The position numbers and the translations under genes were made by a program. 61,464 nt of DNA. Origin: Collinsella aerofaciens (lineage in GTDB: Bacteria > Actinomycetota > Coriobacteriia > Coriobacteriales > Coriobacteriaceae). The notes below the pieces were generated by a model. The model was not told the DNA's origin. It saw only the letters and a program-made list of their open reading frames with translations, and did not search any database. The stretch spans positions 1 to 61,464 of the forward strand of contig RQAP01000010.1 in the NCBI GenBank assembly GCA_008671135.1. The letters are read 5' to 3'. Below, in pieces: positions 1 through 8,331 of the stretch; within the stretch, counting starts at the first letter, position 1, and every line of letters starts with the position of its first letter.

Positions 1-173
1 CCGCGCCGGCAGCACCCAACAGGCCCTCTCGGGGGCAGGGACGTTCGGCCGTGCGCGGGCGCCCGGTCGGCGGCCCGTTCTGGGCGCGCCTCAATCGTAG
101 CCCGAGACGGTCCCGGGCTGACAATTTCGACTGTAATGGACACTCCTTGTGCCAGCGTTGCATCGAGTGCTTG

Positions 174-343
174 GGAAACCGCGACCCGGTTTTTGGCCGA
201 ATAGTGGGTCGAATTTTCCGGATGGGGTGGGTTGCGGAAAGTGCGACCCGGAATATTGCTCTGAAACGGGATGCGGTTTCCCTGATGTGCCTCAAACGGA
301 AAGCGCATCCCATTCCGGAGCTCCAAAACGGGATGCGCTTTCC
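174..343. repeat. Array of three 46-bp palindromes, 62-bp period
   Basis: Three imperfect inverted repeats lie at 174-219, 236-281 and 298-343. Each is exactly 46 bp, starts with GGAAA and ends with TTTCC, and has inner arms of the form GCnnCCCGG / CCGGGnnGC. The 16-bp spacers differ from each other. The same architecture recurs at 14993-15162 and 37812-37919. The array lies downstream of the minus-strand HAD gene and has no T-run that would make it an ordinary terminator. Bases 1-173 show no gene or structure I can support. Confidence 0.85.
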
Positions 344-385
344 GCGCGGAAGAATTGTCGCAGCTGCGTTAAGCAGTGTCGCTCG

Positions 386-1054
386 TTACTCGCCCAGGAT
401 TAGCGCTGCGAGCTCGCCCTGGGTGTCCACCACGTAGTCGGCGCCGGCGGCCTCCAGCTCTGCACGGCCGCGGAAACCCCAGCTGACGCCCGCGCTCTTA
501 AGGCCGGCGTTGTGACCGGTCAGAACATCGACATTGGAATCGCCCACATAGAGCGTGGTCGCCGGATCGGCGCCTAGCTCTTCCATCACATGCAGCGTAA
601 CAGGCGCCTCGGGCTTGGGGGGAAACGCATCGATGCGGCCCTGCACCAGCGCAAAGCGCTCGGAACCAAAATACTTCTCGATAAGCGGAGCCGCCGAGAC
701 GTGGTCCTTGTTAGTGAGCACGGCAAGCTGCACGCCCGCGGCGCGCAGGCGGTCGAGCATCTCGATCGTACCGGCATAGGGGGCGGTGTGGTCCTCCTTG
801 TGCTCGCCGTAGTAAGCCCTAAACTCGGCAAGCGTTTGCTCAAACATACGGCTGTCGCCCGCATACTCGGCAGGCATAAAGCGCTCAACCAGCTTGAGCA
901 TGCCGTTTCCCACCTTGTAGCGGTACTCGTCAACGGCAAACGTGGGCCAGCCGTGCGCCTCGCAGGTATGGTTGCCGGCGGCCGCCAGGTTCTCGAGCGT
1001 GTTGAGGATGGTGCCGTCCAGGTCAAAGATCACATGGGAAAAAGCTGCTGCCAT
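386..1054 (-). CDS. HAD-family phosphatase (phosphoglycolate phosphatase-like)
   Basis: A 222-residue haloacid-dehalogenase hydrolase. Motif I is FDLDGTILNT, with the nucleophile and general-acid aspartates at residues 11 and 13. Motif II is LTNKDH, and the motif III/IV region contains VGDSNVDV. A helical cap domain fits between motifs I and II, as in the Gph/PgmB subfamily. These enzymes dephosphorylate small phosphometabolites; the substrate cannot be read from sequence. I chose the ATG at 1054 over an upstream in-frame ATG at 1117 because the extra 21 residues are not HAD-like and the family starts just before FDLDGT. It is the last gene after hypE on the same strand, separated by about 100 bp, so it may be a passenger of that operon. 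Confidence 0.8.
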   Translation of the reverse strand: MAAAFSHVIFDLDGTILNTLENLAAAGNHTCEAHGWPTFAVDEYRYKVGNGMLKLVERFMPAEYAGDSRMFEQTLAEFRAYYGEHKEDHTAPYAGTIEMLDRLRAAGVQLAVLTNKDHVSAAPLIEKYFGSERFALVQGRIDAFPPKPEAPVTLHVMEELGADPATTLYVGDSNVDVLTGHNAGLKSAGVSWGFRGRAELEAAGADYVVDTQGELAALILGE

Positions 1055-1159
1055 GGGTGCTCCTGCCGCTTGAGTTGTAAAACGCACCCCATGATACTGG
1101 GCATGCGTGTCGGGCATGTTTGGAATCTGAATATCTTTAATAGCCCTGAGCCTTTGTCG

Positions 1160-2194
1160 TTAGCAAATTCTCGGCAGCTGCTCTCCTACGAGCATGTCGA
1201 GGATGCGGGTCGAACCCCAGCCGGTGCGCACGCGCACGGCGGGGCGGGCGCCCTCGGCAAGTGGCAGCACGCGGCCGACGATGGCGGCATTCTCGCCGTA
1301 GCGGGCGGCGCGCATGGCGCTCAGCGCGGCATCGGCTTGCTCGGCCGGCACGACGGCAACCATCTTGCCCTCGTTTGCCACCTGCAGCACATCGTAGCCG
1401 AGCATCTCGCAGGCCGCCTGCACGTCGGGGCGCACGGGCACATCGTCCTCGTCGATCTCCATGGCAACGCCGCTGGCCTGCGCAAACTCGTTGAGCGTCG
1501 AGGCCAGGCCACCGCGCGTGGGGTCGCGGAAGCAGCGTGTGTCGGGTGCTGCGGAAAGCACATCGGCAATCAGGTGGTTGAGCGGCGCGGCGTCGCTTTC
1601 GAGGGTGCTCGAAAACGCCAGACCCTCGCGTTGGCTCATGATGGCGATGCCGTGGTCGCCCAGTGTACCCGAGACCAGGATGACATCGCCAGGCTGGCAG
1701 TTTGCGCCACTGAGCGCCACACCCGCGGGCACTTCGCCCACGCCGGCGGTATTGATGTAGACGCCGTCGGCCCCGCCGCGCTCAACCACTTTGGTGTCGC
1801 CGGTGATGATCGCCACGCCCGCTTCGCGCGCCGTCTCGGCCATGGTCTGCACAATCTGACGCAGCTTGTCCATGGGATAGCCTTCTTCGAGGATAAAGCC
1901 GCACGACAGGTAGCGCACGTTGGCGCCCGAGGTCGCGACGTCGTTGACGGTTCCACACACGGCGAGGCGGCCGATGTTGCCACCGGGGAAGAACTGCGGC
2001 GAGACTACAAAGCTGTCGGTCGACATGGCGATGCGCCCGCTCGCGGGCAGCGCGGCGACGCCGGCATCGTTGCCTTCGAGCAGCTCGGGCGAACCAAAGG
2101 CATCTAAAAAGACCTCATCGATGATGCGTTTCATCATCTGGCCGCCGGAGCCGTGACCCAGCAGGACGGTGCTATCGGTAACGCTATGGGACAT
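1160..2194 (-). CDS. hypE: Hydrogenase maturation protein HypE
   Basis: A 344-residue cytoplasmic protein of the AIR-synthase/PurM-like fold. In [NiFe]-hydrogenase maturation HypE dehydrates an S-carbamoyl group, made by HypF on its C-terminal cysteine, to thiocyanate, and passes cyanide to the HypC-HypD iron scaffold. The diagnostic C-terminus PRIC with the acceptor cysteine is intact. The N-terminus has the glycine-rich LLGHGSGGQ typical of HypE. Length matches the family (about 335-345). The ATG at 2194 is preceded by GGAG. It follows hypD in the same transcription direction after 84 bp that contain a small hairpin at 2248-2276. Confidence 0.95.
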   Translation of the reverse strand: MSHSVTDSTVLLGHGSGGQMMKRIIDEVFLDAFGSPELLEGNDAGVAALPASGRIAMSTDSFVVSPQFFPGGNIGRLAVCGTVNDVATSGANVRYLSCGFILEEGYPMDKLRQIVQTMAETAREAGVAIITGDTKVVERGGADGVYINTAGVGEVPAGVALSGANCQPGDVILVSGTLGDHGIAIMSQREGLAFSSTLESDAAPLNHLIADVLSAAPDTRCFRDPTRGGLASTLNEFAQASGVAMEIDEDDVPVRPDVQAACEMLGYDVLQVANEGKMVAVVPAEQADAALSAMRAARYGENAAIVGRVLPLAEGARPAVRVRTGWGSTRILDMLVGEQLPRIC

Positions 2195-2247
2195 ATCGAA
2201 AACTCCAATCGTGGGTGGAATTATATGGGTGAGGCGCAGCGTCGACT

Positions 2248-2276
2248 GGTTCGCCGTTCGTTAGAACGGCGGAACC
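2248..2276. repeat. Small hairpin GGTTCGCCGTTC/GAACGGCGGAACC
   Basis: An inverted repeat with 12- and 13-nt arms (one bulged base) and a 4-nt loop sits in the hypD-hypE gap. A nearly identical core (CGCCGTTC...GAACGGCG) recurs at 19726-19753 after hspR, which suggests a dispersed short palindrome family. No T-run follows, so it is not an obvious terminator. It could modulate hypE expression or act as an mRNA processing or stability element. Confidence 0.6.
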
Positions 2277-2278
2277 TA

Positions 2279-3391
2279 TTAGCCTCGGTAGCGGAAATAT
2301 GCTGCGCAGCTGCCCTCGGAGCTCACCATGCAGGGGCCGACGGGATGCTCGGGCGTACAAGCGTGGCCGAACAGGGGGCAGCTGCTCGGCGTAATGGCCC
2401 CGCGCAGCACGTCGCCGCAGCGGCACCCGCGCGGCTCAACCGTCGGCTCAACGGGCACGTCAAAGCGAACGCGGGCATCAAAGCGCGAGAACTCGGGGCG
2501 GATGGAAAGGCCCGAGTTGGCAATCGGCCCCAGCCCGCGCCATGTGGTATCGCACGGCTCAAATACCTGCTCGACCAGCTGGCGCGCCACAGGATTGCCG
2601 TCGGCATTGACGCCGCGACGGTATGCGTTGTCGATCGCGGGTTGCCCCTCAACAACCATCTGGACCAGCATGCAGATACCCTGCAAGATGTCGACCGGCT
2701 CAAATCCCGTTACCACGCCTGGAGTCTTAAACTCGTCGACCAAAAAGCCAAAGGGGGCCAAGCCCGTGATGGTGGCGACGTGGCCCGGCAGGATAAAGCC
2801 GTCGATGGCGGTCTCGGGGTCGTTGGCGATGGCGCGCAACGCCGGCGGCGTGGTCTTGTGGGCGCAATAGACCGAGAAATTCAAAAGCCCGCGCGCCTCG
2901 GCCTCCAAGATGGCGGCGGCGATGGTGGGCGTCGTAGTCTCAAAGCCCACGCCCATAAAAATGACCGGGCGATCGGGGTTTTGCTCGGCAATGTCGAGCG
3001 CGTCGAGCGGGGAATAGACGATGCGGATGTCGCGTCCTGCCGCCTTTTGCGCAGCGAGCGAGGTGGATGATCCGGGCACGCGCATCATGTCGCCAAAGGT
3101 GGTGATGATGGCTCCGTCTATGTTGGCGAGCGCGATTGCGTGGTCGATGTCGCGGTTGGCGGTGACGCAGACGGGGCACCCCGGGCCGCTCAGCAGCTTG
3201 AGCCCGGCCGGCATAATGGAGCGAAAGCCATAGCGCCCGATGCTCACGGTATGCGTGCCGCAGACTTCCATAAGGTTGATGGCGCGGTCGCCGACAAGCT
3301 CATGAATGCGCTCGATGAGCTCGCGAGCCAGCTTGGGATCGCGGAATGCCGAGAAATCGATACCGGAGCGCGCCGGCTGCTCGGCCGCCAC
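2279..3391 (-). CDS. hypD: Hydrogenase maturation protein HypD
   Basis: A 370-residue iron-sulfur protein that, with HypC, assembles the Fe(CN)2CO group of [NiFe]-hydrogenases. Family signatures are visible: EVCGTHT near residue 43, GPGCPVCVT near residue 70, and the later motifs FMGVGFETTTP and FILPGHV. Cysteine-rich C-terminal sequence (CRCGDVLRG) and the terminal FRYRG are also typical. The start is a GTG at 3391 that overlaps the hypC stop by one base (TAGTG), so the two genes are translationally coupled. This fits their products working as one complex. Length and motifs are intact. Confidence 0.95.
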   Translation of the reverse strand: MAAEQPARSGIDFSAFRDPKLARELIERIHELVGDRAINLMEVCGTHTVSIGRYGFRSIMPAGLKLLSGPGCPVCVTANRDIDHAIALANIDGAIITTFGDMMRVPGSSTSLAAQKAAGRDIRIVYSPLDALDIAEQNPDRPVIFMGVGFETTTPTIAAAILEAEARGLLNFSVYCAHKTTPPALRAIANDPETAIDGFILPGHVATITGLAPFGFLVDEFKTPGVVTGFEPVDILQGICMLVQMVVEGQPAIDNAYRRGVNADGNPVARQLVEQVFEPCDTTWRGLGPIANSGLSIRPEFSRFDARVRFDVPVEPTVEPRGCRCGDVLRGAITPSSCPLFGHACTPEHPVGPCMVSSEGSCAAYFRYRG

Positions 3392-3651
3392 TAGTATGCC
3401 TCGGCCGGGTTGGTGGCAAGCTGGTCTTCTTCGACCAGCTCGGACATGGCATTAACAAGCTCGAGCGTCTCTTGCGCTTCCTGCTCGTCGACAATCTGGA
3501 TGCCAAAGCCGGCGTGCACGAGAACATAGTCTCCTACCTGCGCCGTCGGCACGAGTCTCAGCGAAACAGGGCGCTCGATGCCCATCATGTCGACGGTGGC
3601 CTTGAGGTCATCGTCGCGTTTGACTACTTTACCGGGAACGGCAAGGCACAT
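3391..3651 (-). CDS. hypC: Hydrogenase maturation chaperone HypC
   Basis: An 86-residue HypC/HupF chaperone. It begins MCLAVPGKV, the universal HypC N-terminus in which Cys2 binds the iron centre and the hydrogenase large-subunit precursor. The conserved VGDYVLVHAGF segment of the OB-like barrel follows near residue 37. It overlaps hypD by one base and lies 134 bp downstream of hypF on the same strand. No hydrogenase structural gene is in the window, so its client enzyme is encoded elsewhere. Confidence 0.95.
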   Translation of the reverse strand: MCLAVPGKVVKRDDDLKATVDMMGIERPVSLRLVPTAQVGDYVLVHAGFGIQIVDEQEAQETLELVNAMSELVEEDQLATNPAEAY

Positions 3652-3785
3652 AATGTTCCTCTTTTATACGCTTTGCGCTGGATGGGCGCTTAATAATCCA
3701 TCAGTTGATGGTAGCGCTCGCGGGGTTCGCGGGCAAACGCGTTACGCCTGTGAGACGGTTGGGCACAGCGGCGTGTGAGGGCGAG

Positions 3786-6257
3786 CTACTGCGATGCAAT
3801 CTGCGCAAGACGAGTGCGTGCGACTGCCGCCTGACCGTAGGCGATGCAACCGTCATTGACGGGTACGGTGTGGGGGACAAGGACAGTAAAGCCTGCGCTT
3901 TTGAGCTCGCGGGTGAGAAGCTGAAGCAGAAGTCGGTTCATGAACACGCCGCCCGAGAGCGCGACGGTGTCGATGCCCTCGTGCACGCAGATATCGCTGG
4001 CGATGCGCGCCGAGGAGCGCGCGGCGGCGACATGGAAATCGAGTGCGAGCCTGTCGGCGGGCGCTCCGGCTTCAATTCCTCCCAAAAGTGCCTCAAAGAG
4101 CGCTTTCTGGTCCAGAACATAGGGGCCGTCCAGCCACGATGGGCCAGATGCGAAATAGCCGGCGTTGTCGTCGGGAAAATGGGCGATTTCGTTGTCGAGC
4201 GCGCGCCAGGCGGCGGCTTCGAGTTCTATGGCGGGTTCGCCCTCGTAGGTTGCCTTGTCGCAGATGTCCAGAATTGCTGCCGCGGCATCAAAGAGACGCC
4301 CCATGCTGCTGGTACGCGGGCTGTTGATGCCGCGCTCGATCATGGCGGCTGTCACGCTGCGCGTTTGCTCGTCGAGGCTGTCCAAAAGCCGAGCGGCACC
4401 TGGGTGCTCGAGCAGGCCGAGCTCACTGAGCAGGGCAAAGGCGTTGCGGCGGGCGTCGCGCACGGAGGCCGCCCCACCGGGGAGCGCCCAGGTGCGCAAA
4501 TGCGCGGTGCGCTCAAAGCCGCCAAGGCTGGCAACAAGAAACTCGCCGCCCCAAATGGTCCCATCGGTGCCGGCGCCGGTGCCGTCAAAGGCGATGCCAA
4601 GGACGCGCGCGTCGGTTGTAAGCTGGCCCGCGGCGATGGCCTCGGCCATTACGCTCGCGATATGCGCATGATGGTGCTGCACCTCGACGAGCGGCAGATT
4701 GCATTTTCGCGTCTGCTCGCGCGCCCACTGGCCCGATAGATAGCTGGGGTGTAAATCGCAGGCCAAGGCGGCGGGCGCCAAGTCAAAGAGATCTTCCAAG
4801 CGTGTGCGCGCGGCGTTCCAGGCATCGAAGGTCCCGCCGTTTTCAACATCGCCGATATGCTGCGACACAAAACAGGTCGCCTCGCCGTTCGTCCCTTCAC
4901 GCGTGAGCGCAATCGTGGCCTTTTGTTGTGGCCCGCAGGCGAGCACGCAGGACGGAGCGCCGTCGAGCGCCGGCAACGGCAGCGGCTGGGGTGCATATCC
5001 GCGAGCGCGGCGAACGGGCATAATGGCGCCGTCGACCACGCGCACTACAGAGTCGTCGTAGCGCGAGAGGATCGCGCGGTCGTTACCGAGCAGCGCGTCG
5101 GCGATGCCGGCGGCAACGAGGTGTTCCCAGGCAAGGTCGTCGTCGGTCTCGATGGGTTCTTCGCTCAGGTTTCCGCTGGTCATGACGAGCGCGTGCATAC
5201 CGCAGGCTTCTGCCGCGGCAAGCAACAGATGTTGAAGCGGCGTATAGGGGAGCATGACGCCGAGCTCAGGAAGGTCGTGCGCGACAGATGGCGCGAGAGC
5301 GAGGATGTCGGGGGAACCGCCGTTGCCCTCGCCAACAGTGCGCCGGCGCAGCAGCACAATGGGGCGGATACTGCCAGCGAGCAGATCGCGTTCAGCATCG
5401 TCGATATGACACAGGCGCCCGGCATCGGCAAGACTGCGAACCATGACGGCAAGTGGCTTGTTGCTGCGACGCTTGCGACGGCGCAGCTCGCGCACCGCTT
5501 GTTCGTTGGCAGCATCGCAGGCCAGGTGGAATCCGCCCAGGCCCTTGATGGCGACGATGCCACCGCTGGCCAGCAGCTCAACGCAGCGCTCGATGATAGC
5601 GTCGCTGGCCTCGCGTGTGGTGCCGACGGCCGGTGTCGCGGACGAATTCCCGCACGCATTGCCGTTTACAGCCTCGCGCCACGTAATATGCGGCCCGCAA
5701 TCAAAGCAGGCATCGGGCTGCGCGTGAAAACGCCGGTCGAGTGGGTCGACATACTCCGCAGCGCACTTGGGACACATGGGAAAACAATCCATCGACGTGG
5801 CCGCTCGGTCATAAGGCAGCGATCGGATGATGGTAAAGCGTGGGCCGCAGTTAGTGCAGTTGATAAAGGGGTAGTGATAGCGTCGGTCGGCGGGATCGAA
5901 CAACTCGCGCAGGCAATCGTCACAGGTGGCGATATCGGGCGAGACGAGCGTCGTGTGCGCGGTCTGGTCCTGCGACGCCACAATGTGAAAGCCCTGCTCA
6001 TCGGCAGCGCTCCAGCCGCCAGGCTCCAAATCCGCAATATCGACTCGCTCAACGCGAGCTGCCGCAGGCGCATGCTCAGAAAGCGCGGCAACAAAAGCAT
6101 CGAGCGCATCGGCCAAAGCGTGCGCCTCGATATGCACGCCGTCGCCCGCATTGAGCACCCATCCACAAATGCCATGTGCCATGGCCTCGCGATACACAAA
6201 CGGTCGCATGCCAACGCCCTGCACAATGCCCGTCACATGAATATGCGCATGCCGCAT
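3786..6257 (-). CDS. hypF: Carbamoyltransferase HypF
   Basis: An 823-residue multidomain enzyme that uses carbamoyl phosphate and ATP to carbamoylate the C-terminal Cys of HypE. Domains in order: acylphosphatase-like (GIVQGVGMRPFVYREA near residue 10); two zinc-finger halves with four CxxC pairs (CDDC, CTNC, CPKC, CFDC; residues about 110-190); a YrdC-like adenylating domain (KGLGGFHLACDA); and a Kae1-like C-terminal domain with the VQHHHAHIASVMAE metal motif. I chose the ATG at 6257, which has GGAGG upstream and directly begins the acylphosphatase fold. An in-frame start at 6320 would add an unrelated tail overlapping nikR. It follows nikR after 29 bp, so the maturation genes are probably co-transcribed with the nickel regulator. 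Confidence 0.95.
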   Translation of the reverse strand: MRHAHIHVTGIVQGVGMRPFVYREAMAHGICGWVLNAGDGVHIEAHALADALDAFVAALSEHAPAAARVERVDIADLEPGGWSAADEQGFHIVASQDQTAHTTLVSPDIATCDDCLRELFDPADRRYHYPFINCTNCGPRFTIIRSLPYDRAATSMDCFPMCPKCAAEYVDPLDRRFHAQPDACFDCGPHITWREAVNGNACGNSSATPAVGTTREASDAIIERCVELLASGGIVAIKGLGGFHLACDAANEQAVRELRRRKRRSNKPLAVMVRSLADAGRLCHIDDAERDLLAGSIRPIVLLRRRTVGEGNGGSPDILALAPSVAHDLPELGVMLPYTPLQHLLLAAAEACGMHALVMTSGNLSEEPIETDDDLAWEHLVAAGIADALLGNDRAILSRYDDSVVRVVDGAIMPVRRARGYAPQPLPLPALDGAPSCVLACGPQQKATIALTREGTNGEATCFVSQHIGDVENGGTFDAWNAARTRLEDLFDLAPAALACDLHPSYLSGQWAREQTRKCNLPLVEVQHHHAHIASVMAEAIAAGQLTTDARVLGIAFDGTGAGTDGTIWGGEFLVASLGGFERTAHLRTWALPGGAASVRDARRNAFALLSELGLLEHPGAARLLDSLDEQTRSVTAAMIERGINSPRTSSMGRLFDAAAAILDICDKATYEGEPAIELEAAAWRALDNEIAHFPDDNAGYFASGPSWLDGPYVLDQKALFEALLGGIEAGAPADRLALDFHVAAARSSARIASDICVHEGIDTVALSGGVFMNRLLLQLLTRELKSAGFTVLVPHTVPVNDGCIAYGQAAVARTRLAQIASQ

Positions 6258-6286
6258 GCGACCCTCCTTCGTTGAAATGTGTGCTG

Positions 6287-6799
6287 TTACAGCCCCAGGC
6301 TCTGCTTGGTGGCGGCGCACGTGAGCTCGCCGTGCTTAACGCCGCGCAGGCCCAGCAGGCGGTCGGCTAGTTCGTAGACGCGCTCGCCACGACCCTTGAG
6401 CGCCAGAATCTCCAAACAGTTGTGGTGATCCAGATGCACGTGCATGGTCGATACGATCTCGTCGGTGTAGTCGTGCTGCACTTCGTCCAGGCGGCGCGTC
6501 AGATCGCCGGTGTGATGGTCGTAGATCATGGTGAGCGACCCGATAACGTGCTCATTGGGCGTGCGCATCTGCTCTTTGGCGATCGAGGCGCGAATCAAAT
6601 CGCGCACGGCCTCGGAGCGGTTGGCCACGTCGCCGCGGCGCGCGATCTGCTCGTCAAAACGGCGCAGCAGGTCGTCGGGTGCGGTAACCGAAAAACGGAC
6701 CAGCTCGGAGCCGGAGCCACTACAGTGGCAGCCCGCGTCACCGTCCGCCCCGTGCGGATGCTCGTGCTCGTACTCGCAGCAGTGCTCGTGTTCGGCCAC
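6287..6799 (-). CDS. nikR: Nickel-responsive regulator NikR with His/Cys-rich N-terminal tail
   Basis: A 170-residue ribbon-helix-helix repressor/activator. The RHH domain spans about residues 33-75 (RFSVTAPDDLLRRF). The C-terminal ACT-like nickel domain keeps all four high-affinity Ni ligands with E. coli NikR spacing: His109, His120, His122 and Cys128 (motif HVHLDHHNC). Unlike standard NikR (about 133-140 residues) it carries about 30 extra N-terminal residues with His 4, 6, 12, 14, 16, 25 and Cys 7, 8, 24, 26, probably a metal-binding tail. It heads the hyp genes with 29 bp to hypF, linking nickel supply to [NiFe]-hydrogenase maturation. Confidence 0.92.
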   Translation of the reverse strand: MAEHEHCCEYEHEHPHGADGDAGCHCSGSGSELVRFSVTAPDDLLRRFDEQIARRGDVANRSEAVRDLIRASIAKEQMRTPNEHVIGSLTMIYDHHTGDLTRRLDEVQHDYTDEIVSTMHVHLDHHNCLEILALKGRGERVYELADRLLGLRGVKHGELTCAATKQSLGL

Positions 6800-6800
6800 C

Positions 6801-7049
6801 TTACACCAGCTTCACGGAGCCGACGGAGTTGTGGTCGGCCTCGATGGCTTCCTCGTAGCCCTCGAGCGCGTCATGCGCCTCGTGGAGCGCGGCCATGGCG
6901 GCCTCGAGCTTGGCGCCGATGCGCTCCATGTCAAAATTCTCGGTCGCATGCAGCAGCTGATGGCTCCACTCGTGAGCGAGCTCGATGGTGTCGTCGACCT
7001 GCTTGACGCTCATGGCAAGCTGGCTCATGTTCATTCCAACATCATGCAT
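6801..7049 (-). CDS. Small helical protein of unknown function upstream of nikR
   Basis: An 82-residue acidic, apparently all-helical protein (residues 10-70 read as amphipathic helices). It has five histidines and three methionines near the N-terminus and no signal peptide or membrane segment. I do not recognise a family. Its stop is adjacent to the nikR start (gap 1 bp), so it is the first gene of the nikR-hyp operon and probably translationally coupled. The ATG at 7049 is preceded by AAAGGAGA. The context suggests a role in nickel handling or hydrogenase maturation, but this is inference only. Confidence 0.75.
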   Translation of the reverse strand: MHDVGMNMSQLAMSVKQVDDTIELAHEWSHQLLHATENFDMERIGAKLEAAMAALHEAHDALEGYEEAIEADHNSVGSVKLV

Positions 7050-7126
7050 GGGAAATCTCCTTTTGTATGGGGCAGTTCAGTGGTTCAGATTTTACTACGC
7101 CCGCTCTGCGCGCAGCTGCATAAGAA

Positions 7127-7159
7127 AACGGGTACGAGTCTGTGCGACCCGCACCCGTT
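7127..7159 (-). terminator. Probable intrinsic terminator of trxA
   Basis: Read on the minus strand, an inverted repeat (AACGGGTGCGGGT / ACTCGTACCCGTT) is followed by TTTTC. It lies about 120 bp past the trxA stop and before the promoter region of the nikR operon. One arm mismatch and a short T-run make it moderate. Confidence 0.55.
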
Positions 7160-7280
7160 CACTGGGGGCTGTTTGTGACTACCATACTATCCGTGGTTGC
7201 ACTCGGTGCATTCAGAAGTCCGGCGAGCGGCGTAAAAGCGCTCATGGACGGCAGGCAGACGGCAACATGTAACAAGCGTA

Positions 7281-7601
7281 TTACAGATGCTTCTCCAGCA
7301 GCGCCTGCAGCCTCGCCTTGGGCAGAGCGCCAACCGAGCGGTCAATCTCCTCGCCGTTCTTAAACACAATCAGCGTGGGGATGCTCATGACGCCATACTT
7401 CATGGCCAGGTCCTGGTTGTCGTCGACGTTGCATTTGGCAACGGCAAGCTTGCCCGCCAGCTCATCGGCAACCTCGTCAACGATGGGCGAGAGGGATCGA
7501 CAGGGCCCGCACCACGGTGCCCAAAAATCGACCAGCACGGGCAGGCTGTCGTTAACGATGGAATCGAAGTTCTCGGGGGTAATCTGATTAATGTCAGCCA
7601 T
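7281..7601 (-). CDS. trxA: Thioredoxin
   Basis: A 106-residue cytoplasmic thioredoxin with the active site WCGPC in the context FWAPWCGPCRSLSP, the conserved cis-proline loop (SIPTLIVF), and a length typical of TrxA. It reduces protein disulfides with electrons from thioredoxin reductase. I chose the ATG at 7601 because GGAGG lies five bases upstream; in-frame upstream ATGs would add a non-conserved tail. It is divergent from the gene at 7738, with a GC-rich inverted repeat (GCCGCCCGC...GCGGGCGGC) around 7668-7693 in between. Confidence 0.95.
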   Translation of the reverse strand: MADINQITPENFDSIVNDSLPVLVDFWAPWCGPCRSLSPIVDEVADELAGKLAVAKCNVDDNQDLAMKYGVMSIPTLIVFKNGEEIDRSVGALPKARLQALLEKHL

Positions 7602-7737
7602 GGTGACCTCCATAATGCGACGCGGCTCGGCCGCGTAAAACTCAGTACGACCGTGCTTATACCCAGCCGCCCGCAAAGCAACCACTCGCGGGCGGCTCTT
7701 TTATATAATGGTGGGCACGCAAACGATTGGAGAGCGC

Positions 7738-8313
7738 ATGCCCACGTCACAAAGCCAGAAAAAAGAAGCCATCGCCCAGGCGACCGAGCAGGAGCTCGCA
7801 TCGCTCGCGGGTCGTGGCGTGCGTATCGCGGGCAACGCGTGCTCGCCGATCGTGCTGGTCAAAGGCGATCTGGACGAGGCCGAGCGTTCGGGTGGCGAGC
7901 TTGCCGCCGGCCCGGATGGCGCGGCGTTGCGCAAGGCGCTTGGGGCCATCGGCTACGCGCCCGAGGATTTTTGCGTGCTGGCAAGCGTCGCCGGCGTGGG
8001 TGATGGGACGGTCGCGGTGGGCGAGACTCTGCCGTGCGAGCTGTTCCGTGAGGCGCTTGAGGCCTTGGACCCCGAGGCGGTCTTGCTGCTGGACGATCGC
8101 GCGGCCGATACCATGCGCGAGACCTATGCCGACATGCTTGTGGCAATCGACGACTTCGATACCGCTATGCTCAAGCCCGGCTTGGTCGCCCATGTGCAGG
8201 GCCGCCGCGTGCTCGCGCTCGACGGCTTTGAGGCGGCACTCACTGACAAAGCCGCCAAGCAGCGCATGTGGGCATACATCAAGCAGCTGACCCCGGCAGC
8301 CGCTCCGCTGTAG
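7738..8313 (+). CDS. Divergent uracil-DNA-glycosylase-fold protein, function unknown
   Basis: A 191-residue soluble protein. Its layout resembles family-4 uracil-DNA glycosylases: an early nucleotide-binding-like strand (SPIVLVKGDL), then AALRKALGAIGYAPEDF, a strand at the centre (LDPEAVLLLDD), and a C-terminal helix after GRRVLALDGFEAAL. The usual catalytic GEAPG motif, the HPS motif and the [4Fe-4S] cysteines of family 4 are absent. It is therefore either a non-catalytic relative or a chance resemblance. The ATG at 7738 has GGAG upstream; TATAAT at 7704-7709 could be its -10. It stands alone between trxA and the sensor kinase gene, with which it converges. Confidence 0.7.
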   Translation: MPTSQSQKKEAIAQATEQELASLAGRGVRIAGNACSPIVLVKGDLDEAERSGGELAAGPDGAALRKALGAIGYAPEDFCVLASVAGVGDGTVAVGETLPCELFREALEALDPEAVLLLDDRAADTMRETYADMLVAIDDFDTAMLKPGLVAHVQGRRVLALDGFEAALTDKAAKQRMWAYIKQLTPAAAPL

Positions 8314-8331
8314 CGAGGCTGGCGGCAGCCC

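Noticed and set aside
174..343. CRISPR-like array
   Set aside because: Regular repeat/spacer geometry, but the 46-bp units diverge strongly in sequence, spacers are only 16 bp, there are three units at most, and no cas gene is present.
590..2107. Long plus-strand open frame antisense to hypE
   Set aside because: High GC and codon bias leave antisense frames open; the translation is low-complexity with no domain, and hypE on the other strand is unmistakable.
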